The notes beneath the pieces were generated by a model. It did no database searches. It was not told the origin of the DNA and worked only from the letters and a program-made list of their open reading frames with translations. A stretch of 33,403 bases of DNA from Apostichopus parvimensis (taxonomy: Eukaryota > Echinodermata > Holothuroidea > Aspidochirotida > Stichopodidae): NCBI GenBank assembly GCA_000934455.1, contig KN883930.1, forward strand, positions 63,079 to 96,481. The letters run 5' to 3'. Each line of letters opens with the position of its first letter. Position 1 is the first letter of the stretch. Both the position numbers and the translations under genes were made by a program. Shown piece after piece: positions 1 to 12,243 of the stretch.

Positions 1-610
1 AACACGTGGTGAAGTAATCAAGAAACACCATGATATTCATTATCTATTTATGTCTTGAACATTACGCCGGAAAATAACAGTTATGCTGACACGAAATGCA
101 CGCACAGCTCCGTACTGAACAGCGCACAACAGAAAAGATCATCACAGTGACGTCATTCACTGACATGAGGGCTGTTCAAGGTCATTGCAGTGTTTGCAAA
201 TTCCTAAATTCGTATCAATTACGGAGACGAAAAAACGATGTTTTAATTCCCTTTTTTATAACTTTCCGGTGTGCTATTTGGAAAATTAAAAAAATATGTT
301 GCTTGGTAACATATAAACTACATTATATGTGAAAAGGAGAGATTTTTTTTTTGTCACTATCGTTCTACTTTAAATGTTAAGCTATTAGCCTATTATTGCA
401 AATCTGTTATGTTAGCCAGTGTTCTTCTATACTACTACTGTATAGGCCTGAGACCTAGCCTGTTCTTAGCTTGAATGTGAAAGTAAAAGTTTTACACTCA
501 CTGAGATCACTTGAGTTTTAAAGTCAAGACAAAAGATATAGTTAGCTAATATCAAACATGGGCTCTGTGAGCATGTTAACTAAATCTAGTCAAAGACTAC
601 AGTAGCATGG
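1..610. other. No gene recognised
   Basis: AT-rich sequence with one CRE-like site and short unrecognisable frames. Nothing else supported. Confidence 0.6.
148..155. promoter_or_regulatory. CRE-like palindrome TGACGTCA
   Basis: Exact CREB/ATF consensus. A single 8-base match with no gene nearby to regulate, so weak. Confidence 0.15.
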
Positions 611-1072
611 ACACTTCGAATTCCGGACACCTAAGCCTTAAAACACCCCAAAACTATATCTATTGGTATAAATCACCTGAAAATATACTTGATATGGTGG
701 GAGAAGTGTGTTTTAGTACGATACACGGCCAAACTTTCTTTCCTGCAAACTGTTTTCACGTTGTATTCCACGAAGATTCTTGTGATTGTGGAACTGGTAT
801 TTCTTTGCTAGAGTATGCGAATATTCGGACACACAGTCCCACAGTGTGGCGCTGGTGATGAAATTGGTGGCGCAGTTGCTCTTTCAATAATTATAACAGA
901 TTTCATAGATCTCCGTCATTTTATTGACAAATATGTAAGTATTTACTTGCACACGGGTCATTTTGGAGAGAAAATGCCTGTAGCTTCGTACTTTTTGGTG
1001 AAATTTGGCTCTTCCTGTAGGTTGTCATGGTGAAATCGTGCATTTCTTAGGGGTGTCCGAAATTCGCAGTGT
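611..1072. mobile_element. Terminal-inverted-repeat element (462 bp)
   Basis: ACACTTCGAATTCCGGACAC at the left (611-635, continuing CTAAG) matches the complement of the right end (1046-1072), which reads ACACTGCGAATTTCGGACAC then CCCTAAG. Identity is high across about 25 bases with one 2-base gap. No matching target duplication is evident at these borders, so the family is unassigned. A partial extra copy of TTCGAAATTCGCA follows at 1073-1085. The interior has no recognisable coding sequence. Confidence 0.6.
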
Positions 1073-4000
1073 TTCGAAATTCGCAATACTGACTATATAT
1101 GGTGTGCAACGCTAGCTATCTTGCAGCAATTGACATTGTAAGTGACACTGCACCTGTTGCTAATTCCTATACTGTATACTTCAGTGGCAATAGAATATGT
1201 TAAATGATCCATAGAAAATAGAGTCTCATAGATATTTCTACTCTTACTTTCTTAAATCCTTCTGTATGACTTCTAATCTTTAATGGAAATGTTCGTGAAC
1301 ATCTTTTAGTAATCCGTGTTCCCCTCCCCTACCCCCCCCCCCATGAAAAAAGGGTAAGAAAGTACTTTGAAGTTAACGAAAACAAAGGGTCACATCTTTT
1401 CTTGAAAAGGTCTGAAAAATTGTACACACTGTGTATGGTGTACCTGGACTATGCTGGAGTTAAAATTTATATGCACAAGTTTATCTATGCACTATGTACC
1501 ATAGTAGAATGAAAATATTGAGCTCTGTGTAATCCAAGCTCAGGTACTGTTGTACCAGATTGTAACCAGATTGACAATTACAATTTCGGAGTTTAGTCAC
1601 AAGCTATATAGGGGTGTTCGTTAAAAATTTTAAACGGTAAAAAACATGGGGGGGGGGGGGGGAGCGGAAGCCACTCATTGAGAAACTTCTGTTCTATGAA
1701 ATTAAAAGGGCTATATAAAATCATTCTCCTAAAAATCATCTGGAATACTGCTCGGAAGCTAACTGACACGTTTATGGTAACTCGCACATACTATATGCTC
1801 TTAAACAGCCATTTTGCAATATTGAACAGCAAAACATTACTTTATCTTCAACAGAGTAGATCAGGAACAGTAAGTCGAGAGATGATAAAATAGTGATATA
1901 TATGCCAAATTAGGACTGTCACATCTTTGTTGTACACAGTTTGTATAGATCTACACTGAGGACTGCTGTTTTCACTGCTTATTTAGTATATACTTGTCTG
2001 TTAGAAGCTGAACCTACTGTACCCATATCCTAGCTGAATGTTTGCCTTATTAAGGGTGTTTACCCCAGTTAATCCCAACATTCAACATTCTTGTTACCTG
2101 GGTTAGAAATTAGTACCCTGGATTTTAAATATCAAGTTTATAAGGATTTTTTCAACATATTTGTGAAAGTGACTTTCACCATTTCAACTGTACTATAGCC
2201 ACACTGGCTGCAAGTAATGAGTCTAAGCTAAGCTAAGTGGAGATATACATAAAAAAAACTCTCATGTAACCCCAATGCAAAAAATAGGGTCTTAATATGT
2301 TATCCAGGTTTGAATTTGTTACCTGGTGCGAACACAACCTAGTAATATATCTTTTAAAAGTGTGCATATGGAACATGTTTTGGAATTATGTTTGAAGATA
2401 TCACATAGATAGGTGGACTTAAAATCATTATTTGGTATCATTTGTTCAGCAAAATCAGAAGACCTGAAGACATACAATTTCTTGAAAATATCAGAGTGCA
2501 GGTTTCACTTTATGAACATGGGTTAAATATTTGGGACAGAAAATGTGTTGTTCCCCCAAAAAAGTAAAATCTCTACAATTGTAGATATAAAAAATTGACC
2601 TGTCACATTCACTTTGTAGAAAGTGGATCCATATTTCTGGAACACATCCAGAAAGTATCTTCTGACATTAATGTTTACTACAAATAGTTTACAGTATTAT
2701 CATGAAGGTGTCATCTGGTACTCTGTAATATGTCTACGGTTCCTTTGATCTCTAATTAAGGAACTTCCAGCTAACAACAGTTGATCAATGTCAGTGGGAA
2801 CTATGAATGATAAAATGTCTTATCTCATCTAATAGAATTTGTTTACTCCACCATACAGGAAATAATGTGTTTTGTTGTTGTTTTGTTTTTTGCATGTAGC
2901 AATTTTCCCGACCTCTTAATTTTCTATGTTACAAAGTATTGAAAGCAATATAGTTTTGTGTTCGAAAACCGCAGTGTAAACATCGTTGGATTTGTTTAGC
3001 AATTCGATCACATTTCCATAGCATTTCATGATAAGGATAATGGATACATTTTTTCCCAGTTCATGTATGAATTTGTGTGCAGCTGTTACTGTATTAAATT
3101 GCAATTTTAATGCCCACAACTGAGTACAGTAAATAGAATAGGCAATGACTATTGACATGATATATACATGAGAAAGCATGACATTTAGGGAAATTATATT
3201 TATTGAATCATGCATCGGAACAGGATATTTGTTTTGTAAAATTCTACGTAACTGTACATGTTATTGTTACAAATGACACCATATTTGAATATATTTGCAT
3301 TCCAGAGGTTTCAAGATGATAATAACCATTGAGAATAATATTTCAAATGCGTAAACATCACATTTACTGTAATTCCTCTCCACTCCTAGTACGTACACTA
3401 AAGGGTTGAAAATAATATGAAACTCAAAGGAATTTTAAATAAACGTAAGCAGTGTAAATGCAGTACAGACATGTGAAGTTAAGTGTTTGTACCCAATTTA
3501 CAGTTTACTCTCAAAGTTAAAAGCTGTCACAAATAGTTTGTACCAGGATTTCCAAACATTGTTTATTACCAAAGACTAGGAAACATGAGCGGAACATCCT
3601 AAAGTTAATTTCCGTTAAATATCCTTCAAGATGGAAAAAAGTGATACAAAAAGAATCAGCCCTTCTGTCATGTGAGATGCTTTTTAATGGTTTATTTTGT
3701 AAAAGGACTCCATGGTTGCTTGAAATTTGTGTAAATAATACTTGTCTGTATGTTCAGTACCCAATAATGTCATGAATAAAAATGGCAGTGTACAATCGCA
3801 AACTTGGGAGTTAAATGTCATTGCCTGCTGTAACTGTAGTCTTTAAGTATACAAGCCATCACATGAAAAGGAAGATTTTGTCCAACACAAGATTTCAAAA
3901 GCTAAAAGTACTGTATGCTTCCTGCTGTGGCTATGTACTGTACATAGTTTACAAAGATTTTTTCCACCAAATTTTAACAGTTTTACCTGTTTTGAGAACT

Positions 4001-7000
4001 GATGGTTTCCTGATCTGATAAGGTTAGGAATGGAGGTTGTTAGTTGCTTATGGAATCTAATCTTTTTTTTTTGTTTGATTGGAGAACATTGAAATTGACA
4101 ATTATCTCAAAGAGAAGTACTTATGGCAATGTACATCTTTCTTTAATCATTTAAATTTTAACAATCTGTATACTAACTGTTTGTATCAAAACTAATGAAC
4201 ACTATTCATAATTATGTATTGTACATATCTCACACATATTGGTAAAAGTTACTAGCCTGGTCAGTCAATGGTAAATAGCAAATTGAATCTTGATCTGGCA
4301 AGCAAATCTTCATTGAATAATTTATCAGGTATCGCATAGCAAATTTGGCAAAGTGCTACACATTTATTCAAAGATACAGTGTTTGTGCCCATTCAAACCC
4401 GTAGTATCACTTTTTTTCCAGTATTTTATGAGAAACAAAATTTATAAACACCAACACTGCTGTAGACACAAATGTAAACACTGGTGTACATGATTCCCTG
4501 AATTGGCCACAGTAGAGCTAACAAATGTGTGCCAGATATTTTTCTTTATGTTTGATAGGTGTGTCTGTTTCTGTTTATGAGTAATTAACTAAAATGAATT
4601 GGAATATATCTGAGTACGTCTTTAGAACTAGTAGTCACATCCGTATGACCAACCAGAGATAGCATCTGTTACACATTTCTGACAACATGGGAAAGCCAAC
4701 ATTTGCATGTACATGTCCCTAATCTGACTGCTGTAAAATTATTGCCATCCTATAGATCATATAATATACGTAGTTCATATAACTAACAGATACATATATA
4801 TATGGGCCGGTATAATCAAATAAAACTTTGTAAGCTATTATTAGTATAAGAACAGTATTGGTAACAGACAATGCTAGTTCTAAGTTCTGAGGCCAATTTC
4901 TTTATTTGGTTCTTACCAGAGTCCAAAGTCTGATAACTTTATGATGTAAGAGGAATAAAGATATGTTTCCTGTATGGGTGTACAGTAGTATTTACAAGAT
5001 GCTTCCATGGTGGTGGTAGTATTATTTGGGTAATATATATTATGTATTACCTTTGTACAGACTTAAGATTGTGTAATGATGGGATGATTCATCATCATCA
5101 TCAAATATGACCGTGTACAACCATAAAACAATATTATAAAATTTGGCCCTTGAAGACTGATCTTATAATCCCTAATTTTTGAGTTTGGATGTCAGCTACC
5201 CAATTTATACCCCAAATACCCCAATTATATTTAAGGAAGAATCTTGTAAGGACTCCGCTGAATTTACAAACAGTGATCGTAGTTAATGTAAACAAATGTC
5301 CAACATGCTAAGTGAATGCTCAATACATTTGAGTATGTTGGAAGTCGGGAGTCGATCTGTCATTTACAGAGTGTAGTTACAGCTGTACAGTGTACATCTG
5401 CACAGAAGACATCTGAATTTGTCAGAAAAATTCCTACTTCTGGCACTGCAGTATATTTCTTAAATGTTTGTTTCAATGTCATATAATACTATACATATGT
5501 TTTTTATCTCTACTCATATCTGCTGATGAATATGAAGGTCGGGATCTCTCCTGAGCTTGGTTGTGTTCCAAGCCTCCTATCAAAGGCATCTTCATGGCTG
5601 TCCAGATCCCCTGATTCTATGATCAGTATCTTGTTTGTATGAAATACCTAGATGACTCGTAATACGATCGCCACGGCTACAAGAGGTTGTTTAAGCAATT
5701 CCTCAGTCTGTAGAATGTTACCACCTAAGGCTAAGCATTTTTTTTTTTTTTTGTACATGACTCATTTGTACTGTTACAAGAACCCCATAGACCAGTCAGT
5801 AAAATTAGAATGCTTTTACCAGTTTTCCTGACCCTGTCACCCAGTGGTTATGATTCACAGTCAACCCCTTATCGTGGAAAATTACATCCCAGCAGGGGTA
5901 CCGAAATTGACCGGGATGAAATATGCCGTAAACTATTGCAAGATTTTCTTGGCCCTGTGTGAGACATCAGACTTGCCTACAGGTATCAAAGAGCAGGATC
6001 TTCGCAGTAATTCTATTCTTTTAACATTGGAGTACATGTACTGTATATATATATTTATTTCAGGTTGCATTGTTACTAAATTACCCCGAAACTATCAATT
6101 GGTATCAGTCAATCTCCATCACTTTAGAGATGCTAAAAATAAAACCAGAATAAGTGGAAAGCCTACTGTTTAATCCACCCGAGAGGAAGCTTTATCGGCC
6201 AAAAGCTGGTGGTCTATTCACCAATCCTTCCACATTCTATCATATCGTGTACATATTGGTCATTCTCTGTTATTTTGCTACTTATTGGTTGTTTGGACGA
6301 CCAAAGGTTGAAACCTGGTTATCCATCGAACAACCAGAAGATTCCTTAAAAATTGGCCCAGTCTTTGCAACATTATCTTAATTGATGGACTTAAGTGGAT
6401 TTAATTTTTTTTTCTTTAGAACATACTTTTATACATTATTTGGAAGTACTGTAACTAATGGAATTGTAGTCATGTCTGAATATTTGATCATAATGTAAAT
6501 TCAACTCAGGAATTGGCACCCACCCAGTCATAGTTGTTTATGATCAATTGTTCATTATAACCATCTGTGCCAGTGTAGCTGCTGGAGGTAAGGGTAGCCT
6601 AGGCCCCCAAATGTTTGTCTGGCCCCTTCCAGATTTTTTTTATTCTAGCAAAGTATGCTACCTGCCCCCCCCCTTCCCCACCCCAAAGAACATATTAAAA
6701 GAAGAGTCTTGCTGTGCCCCTGATTTGACCCAATTTTTATAAGTCAATTGTATGTTATCATGTTATCTTGGGGAATATGATAAAATAATATATCATTGTG
6801 ATACAAGATCATGCGACAGTACATTGTAAAGTTAACCAAATGCTTTTATCTCAAGCAATGACAAGCAAGTTGAATTTGAAAAGACAATGATTCATGGTAG
6901 TCCAGAATTTAACCATTCACCAGACAAGTTAAACAAAAGATGTGTTGTACACTGAAATACCTTGCCAAATGAGAAAGAAAGACTCGTTGATATCAGAAAA

Positions 7001-7263
7001 GCTGAATACCTAATCATAGAAAGAGCATTGTTCTTTTTGGACATTGTCTTTCCATTGTTTACATATTCATGACTAAAAACTATGAATGTAAGGTCATGCT
7101 TTGATCAGTTGTTGTTTTACCTGAACAGTGCCCTCTACAAGAGTACACTGTGATTGTGATGTATTACAGGGTATGAATAAGACAGATCAGAGATGATAAT
7201 AAGACTGATGGAGGACAAAAAAAAAACAAAGGAGGAAGGTATTTGAAGCAACTGCTTTGATAA
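1073..7263. other. Non-coding stretch
   Basis: No gene seen on either strand. It contains a C11 run (1332-1342), a G15 run (1648-1662), a T15 run near 5739 and TA-rich patches. A foldable segment at 5541-5610 has GGGATCT pairing with AGATCCC around an inner GCTTGG/CCAAGC hairpin. Frames of up to 109 codons (for example 5844-6173) have no recognisable domains. Confidence 0.6.
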
Positions 7264-7345
7264 ACCGTTGCTATGGTTGAGTGGATAAAGGCAGTGGCAT
7301 TAGCAGCAATGAAAAGCTAGTTTGTGGGGTTTGAAGCCCCTGGCC
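7264..7345 (+). mobile_element. tRNA-like SINE head (A and B boxes)
   Basis: TGGTTGAGTGG at 7274-7284 fits the RNA polymerase III A box, in the form found in Ser/Leu tRNAs. GGTTTGAAGCC at 7328-7338 fits the B box and sits in a T-arm-like hairpin, GGGG-TTTGAAG-CCCC (7326-7340). The 54-base spacing between box starts is normal. The acceptor and anticodon stems are not convincing, so it is a tRNA-derived SINE head or tRNA pseudogene rather than a working tRNA. The body may run through the direct repeats at 7612-7848. Confidence 0.5.
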
Positions 7346-7540
7346 TAACTCTGAGAGACAGCCTTAGAATTTCCACATAAACACAGTGGGTTTTTTAAAA
7401 GGGTTTTCATACTTCTAAGCTTGTTTTTGTATTCCTTGTCATGGTGATTGGTGTTTGTGTGAGGTGTGTGTGTATAATATTTGTGTGTGTTTGTAAACTG
7501 TAAACACCATAACTTGAAAGGTACAGCTTGACTGTGGGTA

Positions 7541-7559
7541 AGAGAGAGAGAGAGAGAGA
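7541..7559 (+). repeat. GA microsatellite
   Basis: Nine AG dinucleotides in a row, within the possible SINE body. Confidence 0.9.
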
Positions 7560-7611
7560 CTGACAAGCTAAAATTAACTTGATACTTGGTATTTATTGGT
7601 ATTATTAGATT

Positions 7612-7848
7612 ACTGTGAAGGTCAAATGGCATTTGAGGTCAAAAGAATGAAAAGTCTGAAAACCTTATAAGCATGATGACTCCAAAAATAAAGCTTGGTT
7701 CAACCAGGGAGTTGTTATGGAACAACATAACAACTCCCTGGTTCAACATCATACTTGTGTATATTCCCCCTACTGTATTAGCAAATTCTACAGTGGTTGT
7801 GAATGGTCATTTGAGGTCAACAAAAGTCTAAGTCTGCAAGAGCCTTGT
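7612..7848 (+). repeat. Two direct repeats flanking a hairpin
   Basis: Segments at about 7612-7665 and 7791-7848 share GGTCAnnTGnCATTTGAGGTCAA-type sequence, followed by AAAAGTCT, a second AGTCTG and CCTT, with small insertions. A perfect hairpin lies between them. The arrangement suggests two diverged copies of one repeat unit of about 180 bp. Confidence 0.6.
7702..7743. repeat. Perfect 18-bp hairpin with 6-base loop
   Basis: AACCAGGGAGTTGTTATG (7702-7719) and its exact complement CATAACAACTCCCTGGTT (7726-7743) are separated by GAACAA. A perfect 18-bp stem is far beyond chance in a window of this size. It may be a minimal palindromic transposon remnant; whether it is transcribed is unknown. 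Confidence 0.85.
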
Positions 7849-9966
7849 TGATCACTTGCAATAATAATGACCAACACCTAAATTAGTTTATTTTATTAAT
7901 TTAAAAATGGTAGACTTCAGCCCAGGGAGTGGAGGTGGAATGTCAGGTCCTTAGATTCTTACTTTAGGCCAGTCCTGTTTTAAACTTGTCTTAGGCTTAC
8001 TGTTTAGGCCCTCCTCTCTCTGCCTTAGTGGGTCTCTAACTTGATCATACAAAGTTACAACCAAACACAAAAATTATCTTTGTCTCCTTGCGTACCTGTT
8101 TCCTCACAAATCTGTAATGTTACGAATATGACCAACAGGAACAACAGGCTGGTTGTAGACCAACAGGCTGGTTGTAGAAAGCGTGTTTAGACAGCTGTAA
8201 TTGTAGCGTTGTATAGTAATATCACAACCAAGAGAATTGCTGAGGTTCATGCTTGTTTCGTTGTTGTGCATACAGTAACGACAACCACAAATTCTTAAAC
8301 ATCAGAGTTCAAACATTCAAGTTATTATATCTTCATCACCTAGAGGAAGTATCAGACAATAGCCACTGTATACTGCTCATTTAGTATCTCGTGGGATTGG
8401 TGCAAATTTTGCCAGAATCCTTATCCCGAAATACACTTGCAAAACCTTAGCTGTGCAATAACAAGAAGAAGAAGAAGAAAATAAAACATATTTTGTTTAA
8501 AAAATTTCAAATTTAATCCTACTTAAAGCTGTCTAGGTATATCTAACAAAATACATACTTTCATTGACATTATAGAACTGCCATCTTTTCATGTCAAAAA
8601 ATGATCTTTCTTCGATTTTATCGCCATTTTTGAGACAGTAAATTTGTCGTGCATGCGTGAGTAATTTTGAAAGTCTCTCTATAGTGGCATTGATTCATAA
8701 TTCGGCAAATTTAATTTAAATGAGAATAGTGTGTATAATCCCTCGTGATTCTCGACGAACCGAGAAGATGTAGAGGAAACCCTACAGGTTGTGAATTTGT
8801 ATGATTATTCATAGTTAATTTACTACATGTTGTACAGTGTATATATAGATATGCAGTTGCAGATCAGTTCTGTCGTTGACGCCTTGTGAAGCTTAACATA
8901 CAGTTCTACCGTAGAATAAGCTCATTCCATAGAGCATCCTGTTCGGTATAGTCTGTGAGGCAGCACTAGTACAGTCGGACTGTTTACTGTCTAGCTCACA
9001 GTTTTAATACAAGTACATCATACTGTACATCGTGAGGCACAAACCAGTACGTACATCATCAGTATGAATGATACAAGTGGACTGTCCCTCATCTCATTAT
9101 TAGTTACATAAATATTCTTGTGTGATCCGATTAAATTCTACTTTGGATAGAACGCTTGTGACATGATTTCAGCCAGCTTTCTCAGCATACAAGTTTTGTG
9201 ATGGAGCAAACCTGGAGTTGCGACGCAATCTGATAAAATGTGGATAATTTTTTCTTTTTTTTGCCTCTGTTGACGTACTCTCTCTCTCTTTCCGATCCTC
9301 AACGATGGGAAGGTGATGTGTTAGCTCGCCTTTCTGCGTAACTTTGAAGATAAATTCCGTTAAGCTGTCTGAAATTGTAATGCATCCAGACAGTCTGAGG
9401 TTGTTCGATTTTTTATTTTGCATCTCGGTTTCAATTCTTTGAGGTACCAGCTAATTACTGATACATGAGTGACATGTTTTACTAGTCTCGAGTAGCTTAA
9501 AGGCTTTTTATCTTCAGAGATGTTCAAGTGGACAGCTCTTTCTGTAAGAAAATTATGATCTGCAGTTGTGCAGTCTCTCCCACAAAGAAAAGGAAATGCT
9601 TTAAAAAGCGGCCAAACACAAATCTGTGCTATTTTGGTTCATGTTTACAAGATCAAGAGGTCCCCTCTCTCTCTGCCTTCTCGACCGGAAGGAAGGAATC
9701 TGGATGAAATATGGTACCCTCGATCATCGGTATGATTGGTCTGAAAGTCAAAAGTGTTCAGTTCTCATCTATCAAGGACTCTTCGTCATTGCTCCACATG
9801 GAGCCAATCTTTGGTAACAAGTGGTGAGCTAGTTTAATCCATGTCCCATCGGTGGGTCGGCTACCCAATCGCATTTTACCAGAAGTAGCGTGTGGAGCGA
9901 ACAGGAAGAGGATATATATCAGCTTTGCCACAGATAAAGGAAAGGACAGATTGTCTTGTGCCAGGG
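7849..9966. other. Non-coding stretch, weakly promoter-like in places
   Basis: No recognisable gene. A TATATATA string at 8840-8847 with TCAGTTC (A at 8866) is a second, poorer TATA/initiator pair. Frames of 63-94 codons at 9626-10042 on both strands overlap one another and match no family I know. Confidence 0.5.
8144..8178 (+). repeat. Short tandem duplication CAACAGGCTGGTTGTAGA
   Basis: The 18-base unit occurs twice, separated by a single C. No function is evident. Confidence 0.8.
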
Positions 9967-10000
9967 TATATAATGTAAACAGTGGTGAATAGAAGTCAAA
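9967..10000 (+). promoter_or_regulatory. Candidate core promoter: TATA box plus initiator
   Basis: TATATAA at 9967-9973 is followed by TCAAAT, whose A is at 9998. This puts the first T of the TATA box at -31 relative to an initiator-like A, the textbook spacing. A CpG-rich stretch (10220-10320) and the candidate first exon at 10300 lie downstream. TATA-like strings are common in AT-rich DNA, so this is suggestive only. Confidence 0.25.
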
Positions 10001-10299
10001 TGCATACTGTGCTGGTGTACTTCCCCTGAGTCCCAAGGACAATAAAGTTAAACTTTGCCAGGGAAAATTTCACAAGGATTGTTATGAGAGCTCTTAGGGT
10101 TGGCTCTATACATGACACAGACTCAATTTTTTGAATTCAACTTTTGATGACACATTTGCCTGGATTTATGTGATTTTTGTACATACTAAACACAGTCAAG
10201 ATTTGCTCACTCTGCATTTTGTCGTCGTGGTGTTCTCGCCCGTAGTTTTCGTCCAATTATTTCGTCTTTGATCATTGGAAACTTAAATCAGAGTCGGAG

Positions 10300-10368
10300 A
10301 TGTTCGGCTCCACGTTCTACTCTTCTCTGCCTAAGGAGAATGGCAAGCTGAACGGTACACTGAGAAAG
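10300..10368 (+). CDS. Candidate first coding exon, phase-compatible with the FCHO exons
   Basis: ATG at 10300 opens 23 codons beginning MFGSTFYSSLPKENGKLN and ending in Arg-Lys at a plausible donor, AAG|GTATTG (GT at 10369). It ends in phase 0, which is what the FCHO exon at 25081 needs. The frame is open upstream to a TAG at 10243. The preceding 100 bases are unusually rich in CpG for this window, and a TATA/initiator pair lies about 300 bases upstream. Against it: the peptide does not resemble the vertebrate FCHO N-terminus, which ends in Phe-Trp before GEKN, and I do not recognise it. It could be an alternative FCHO start, the first exon of another gene, or chance. The implied intron would be 14.7 kb. 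Confidence 0.3.
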
Positions 10369-11082
10369 GTATTGTATGCAGTATAAAGTAGAACTTAAAT
10401 GTTAATCAGTAATTAAGTACTGCATATTGGTGTGGACTACTGCACAGCTTGTTAGATTAGCATATGATGTAAGGTGTGCTATGTATTACACTAGTTATAA
10501 GGATGTGTTGATAGACTATGCATGCATGCATTCATGCATTCTGTAATGTTTATTCTGTACACACAGTAATTACATTTACATTTCCCCTGTACAGTGTATG
10601 AACTGTGGAGCAGGAACTGTTCTTTGTCATGAAAATACTCAAAGAGTATCTTGCGTGTAGATGAATCGTTCAATATTGATAGCATCACTGAACAAATATA
10701 TTAATAATGTGGAATTTATTTAGTGTTCAATGTACATGAGGATACAACAGACAGACAGACAGGGTATTTTATTTTCTTTGGCATCCTTCCAAGCTTGTTA
10801 TTTGTGTATCCCATTTCCTCTGCAGTACATGTATCTAATATTTAACTGCACTCAGTATTAAATGAGTAAACAAGTGCAATACAAGATATTCTAATGTCAT
10901 GACATATGTCTGAAACTCTCAACTGTTATTTAATGATTAATGTCATGTGATTAGAATCTCCTGGATCTCACAGCAACAGAGATCATAGTAATGTTAGATG
11001 GATTTTGAAACTATGGCCTACAGTAAGCAGTCTGGAAGGATGGCTTTAGGCACAAAAATTAAAAGTTGTCATCAATTAAATT

Positions 11083-11287
11083 GGCTAGACTACTCAGTCT
11101 AACATACAGACCTTGACGTCTGGTCCGTTCATCAGAAGCAACAAAACTTTGACCGAATAGGAAAACATAATAACACTTTTATCCCCTCAAAGGACATGTT
11201 TACAATAAATTACAAATTTGTTAGGGACAAATGGTGTTGAATGTCATTTCAAAGGGTAATCTGTTTATATTTGTATGAAGTTACAGG
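11083..11287 (+). repeat. Dispersed repeat R1, copy 1
   Basis: Starts GGCTAGACTACTCAGTCTAA and ends near TTTATATTTGTATGAAGTTA. It shares ordered blocks with 19345-19542, including GGACATGT, TTGAATGTCA and the TATGAAGTTAC end. Its 3' end overlaps the start of the 262-bp duplication. Confidence 0.6.
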
Positions 11288-11794
11288 AAAATGTTTTGGT
11301 TGAGTTATTAGCATAATTTATAATACCATGGAGTATATATATGTACATTTAGGCATGCACTAAGGTGCCGAAATCAATCAACAAGTTAAACCTTCACAGA
11401 GCATTACAGAGGTTAAGCATATTGTTCAAGGAGCTTTGGGTCTTGTTCCATAGTTGGCAACCGTCATCACAGAATAACAGCTTCTCAGTATGCAATCCAT
11501 TTACATCAACAGTGATTCTTGACAAAAAATGTTTGTATGAAGTTAAAGGAAAATGTTTTGATTGAGTTATTAGCATAATTTATAATACAATAGAGTAACA
11601 TATTGAACATTTAGGCATGCACTAAGGAGCCAAAATCAATCAACAAGTTTAACCTTTACAGAGCATTACAGAGGTTCAGCATATTGTTAAAGGAGCTTTG
11701 GGTCTTGTTCCATAGTTGGCGAACCGTCGTCACCGAATAACAGATTCTCAGTATCCATTCCATAACATCAACAGTGATTCTTGACAAAAAAAGT
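11271..11794 (+). repeat. Head-to-tail tandem duplication, period 262 bp
   Basis: Copy A is 11271-11532 and copy B 11533-11794. Both run from TTGTATGAAGTTA through TTAGCATAATTTATAATAC, GCATTACAGAGGTT, GCTTTGGGTCTTGTTCCATA and CAACAGTGATTCTTGACAAA. The copies differ by scattered substitutions and short indels that cancel to keep an offset of 262. Small frames here are not conserved between copies, so it is non-coding. Confidence 0.9.
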
Positions 11795-12187
11795 GAAAAT
11801 GTCCTTCATCTTACTTTATCACCAAAACATTGTGTTCCAGTTACATCTCAACCTGTCACAGACAGTTACTTTGCAGCATTGCATCAAGGCTAATAGTATT
11901 ATATGATGCAGCAGGTGCAATGTCCTCCCTGTCAAGAATAGTTAAGACGTCAAGACCGATCAGACGGTATTCGGTTGTGTTCACAGCTCAAGAAAATTAT
12001 TCATTAGATGCAATTATGGGAACATAAAAATGTCTGGAAGACGGTTATTTCACTTGCGGCTTGTCAAAACTTTACTTATAATGTACAAGACTACACAGTA
12101 GACATGTACAGTGGGTGCATTGTCCTGGGTAGCTTACAACAATACTGACAATCAAACCAGATCCTGTACCTGTATATGGCACACCAA

Positions 12188-12243
12188 ACCACACCATGGA
12201 AATAATATACATCAGACCACACCATGGAAATAATGTACATCAG
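12188..12243 (+). repeat. 28-bp tandem duplication
   Basis: Two adjacent 28-bp units (12188-12215 and 12216-12243) containing ACCACACCATGG and ACATCAG, with one base difference (AATATAC versus AATGTAC). Confidence 0.9.

Noticed and set aside
7264-7345. Functional tRNA gene
   Set aside because: A and B boxes are present, but the acceptor stem does not pair and the anticodon arm is unconvincing. It is kept as a SINE head only.
7619-7640. AGGTCA direct repeats as a nuclear-receptor response element
   Set aside because: The two half-sites are 11 bases apart, outside the usual spacings, and lie within a repeat unit.
8840-8872. TATATATA plus TCAGTTC as a core promoter
   Set aside because: The spacing is slightly short and no coding start or donor follows within a reasonable distance. 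The pair near 9967 is better.
11083-11160. Possible hammerhead ribozyme on the minus strand (CTGATGA followed by a GGACC hairpin)
   Set aside because: The required GAAA segment after stem II is missing, so the catalytic core is not complete.
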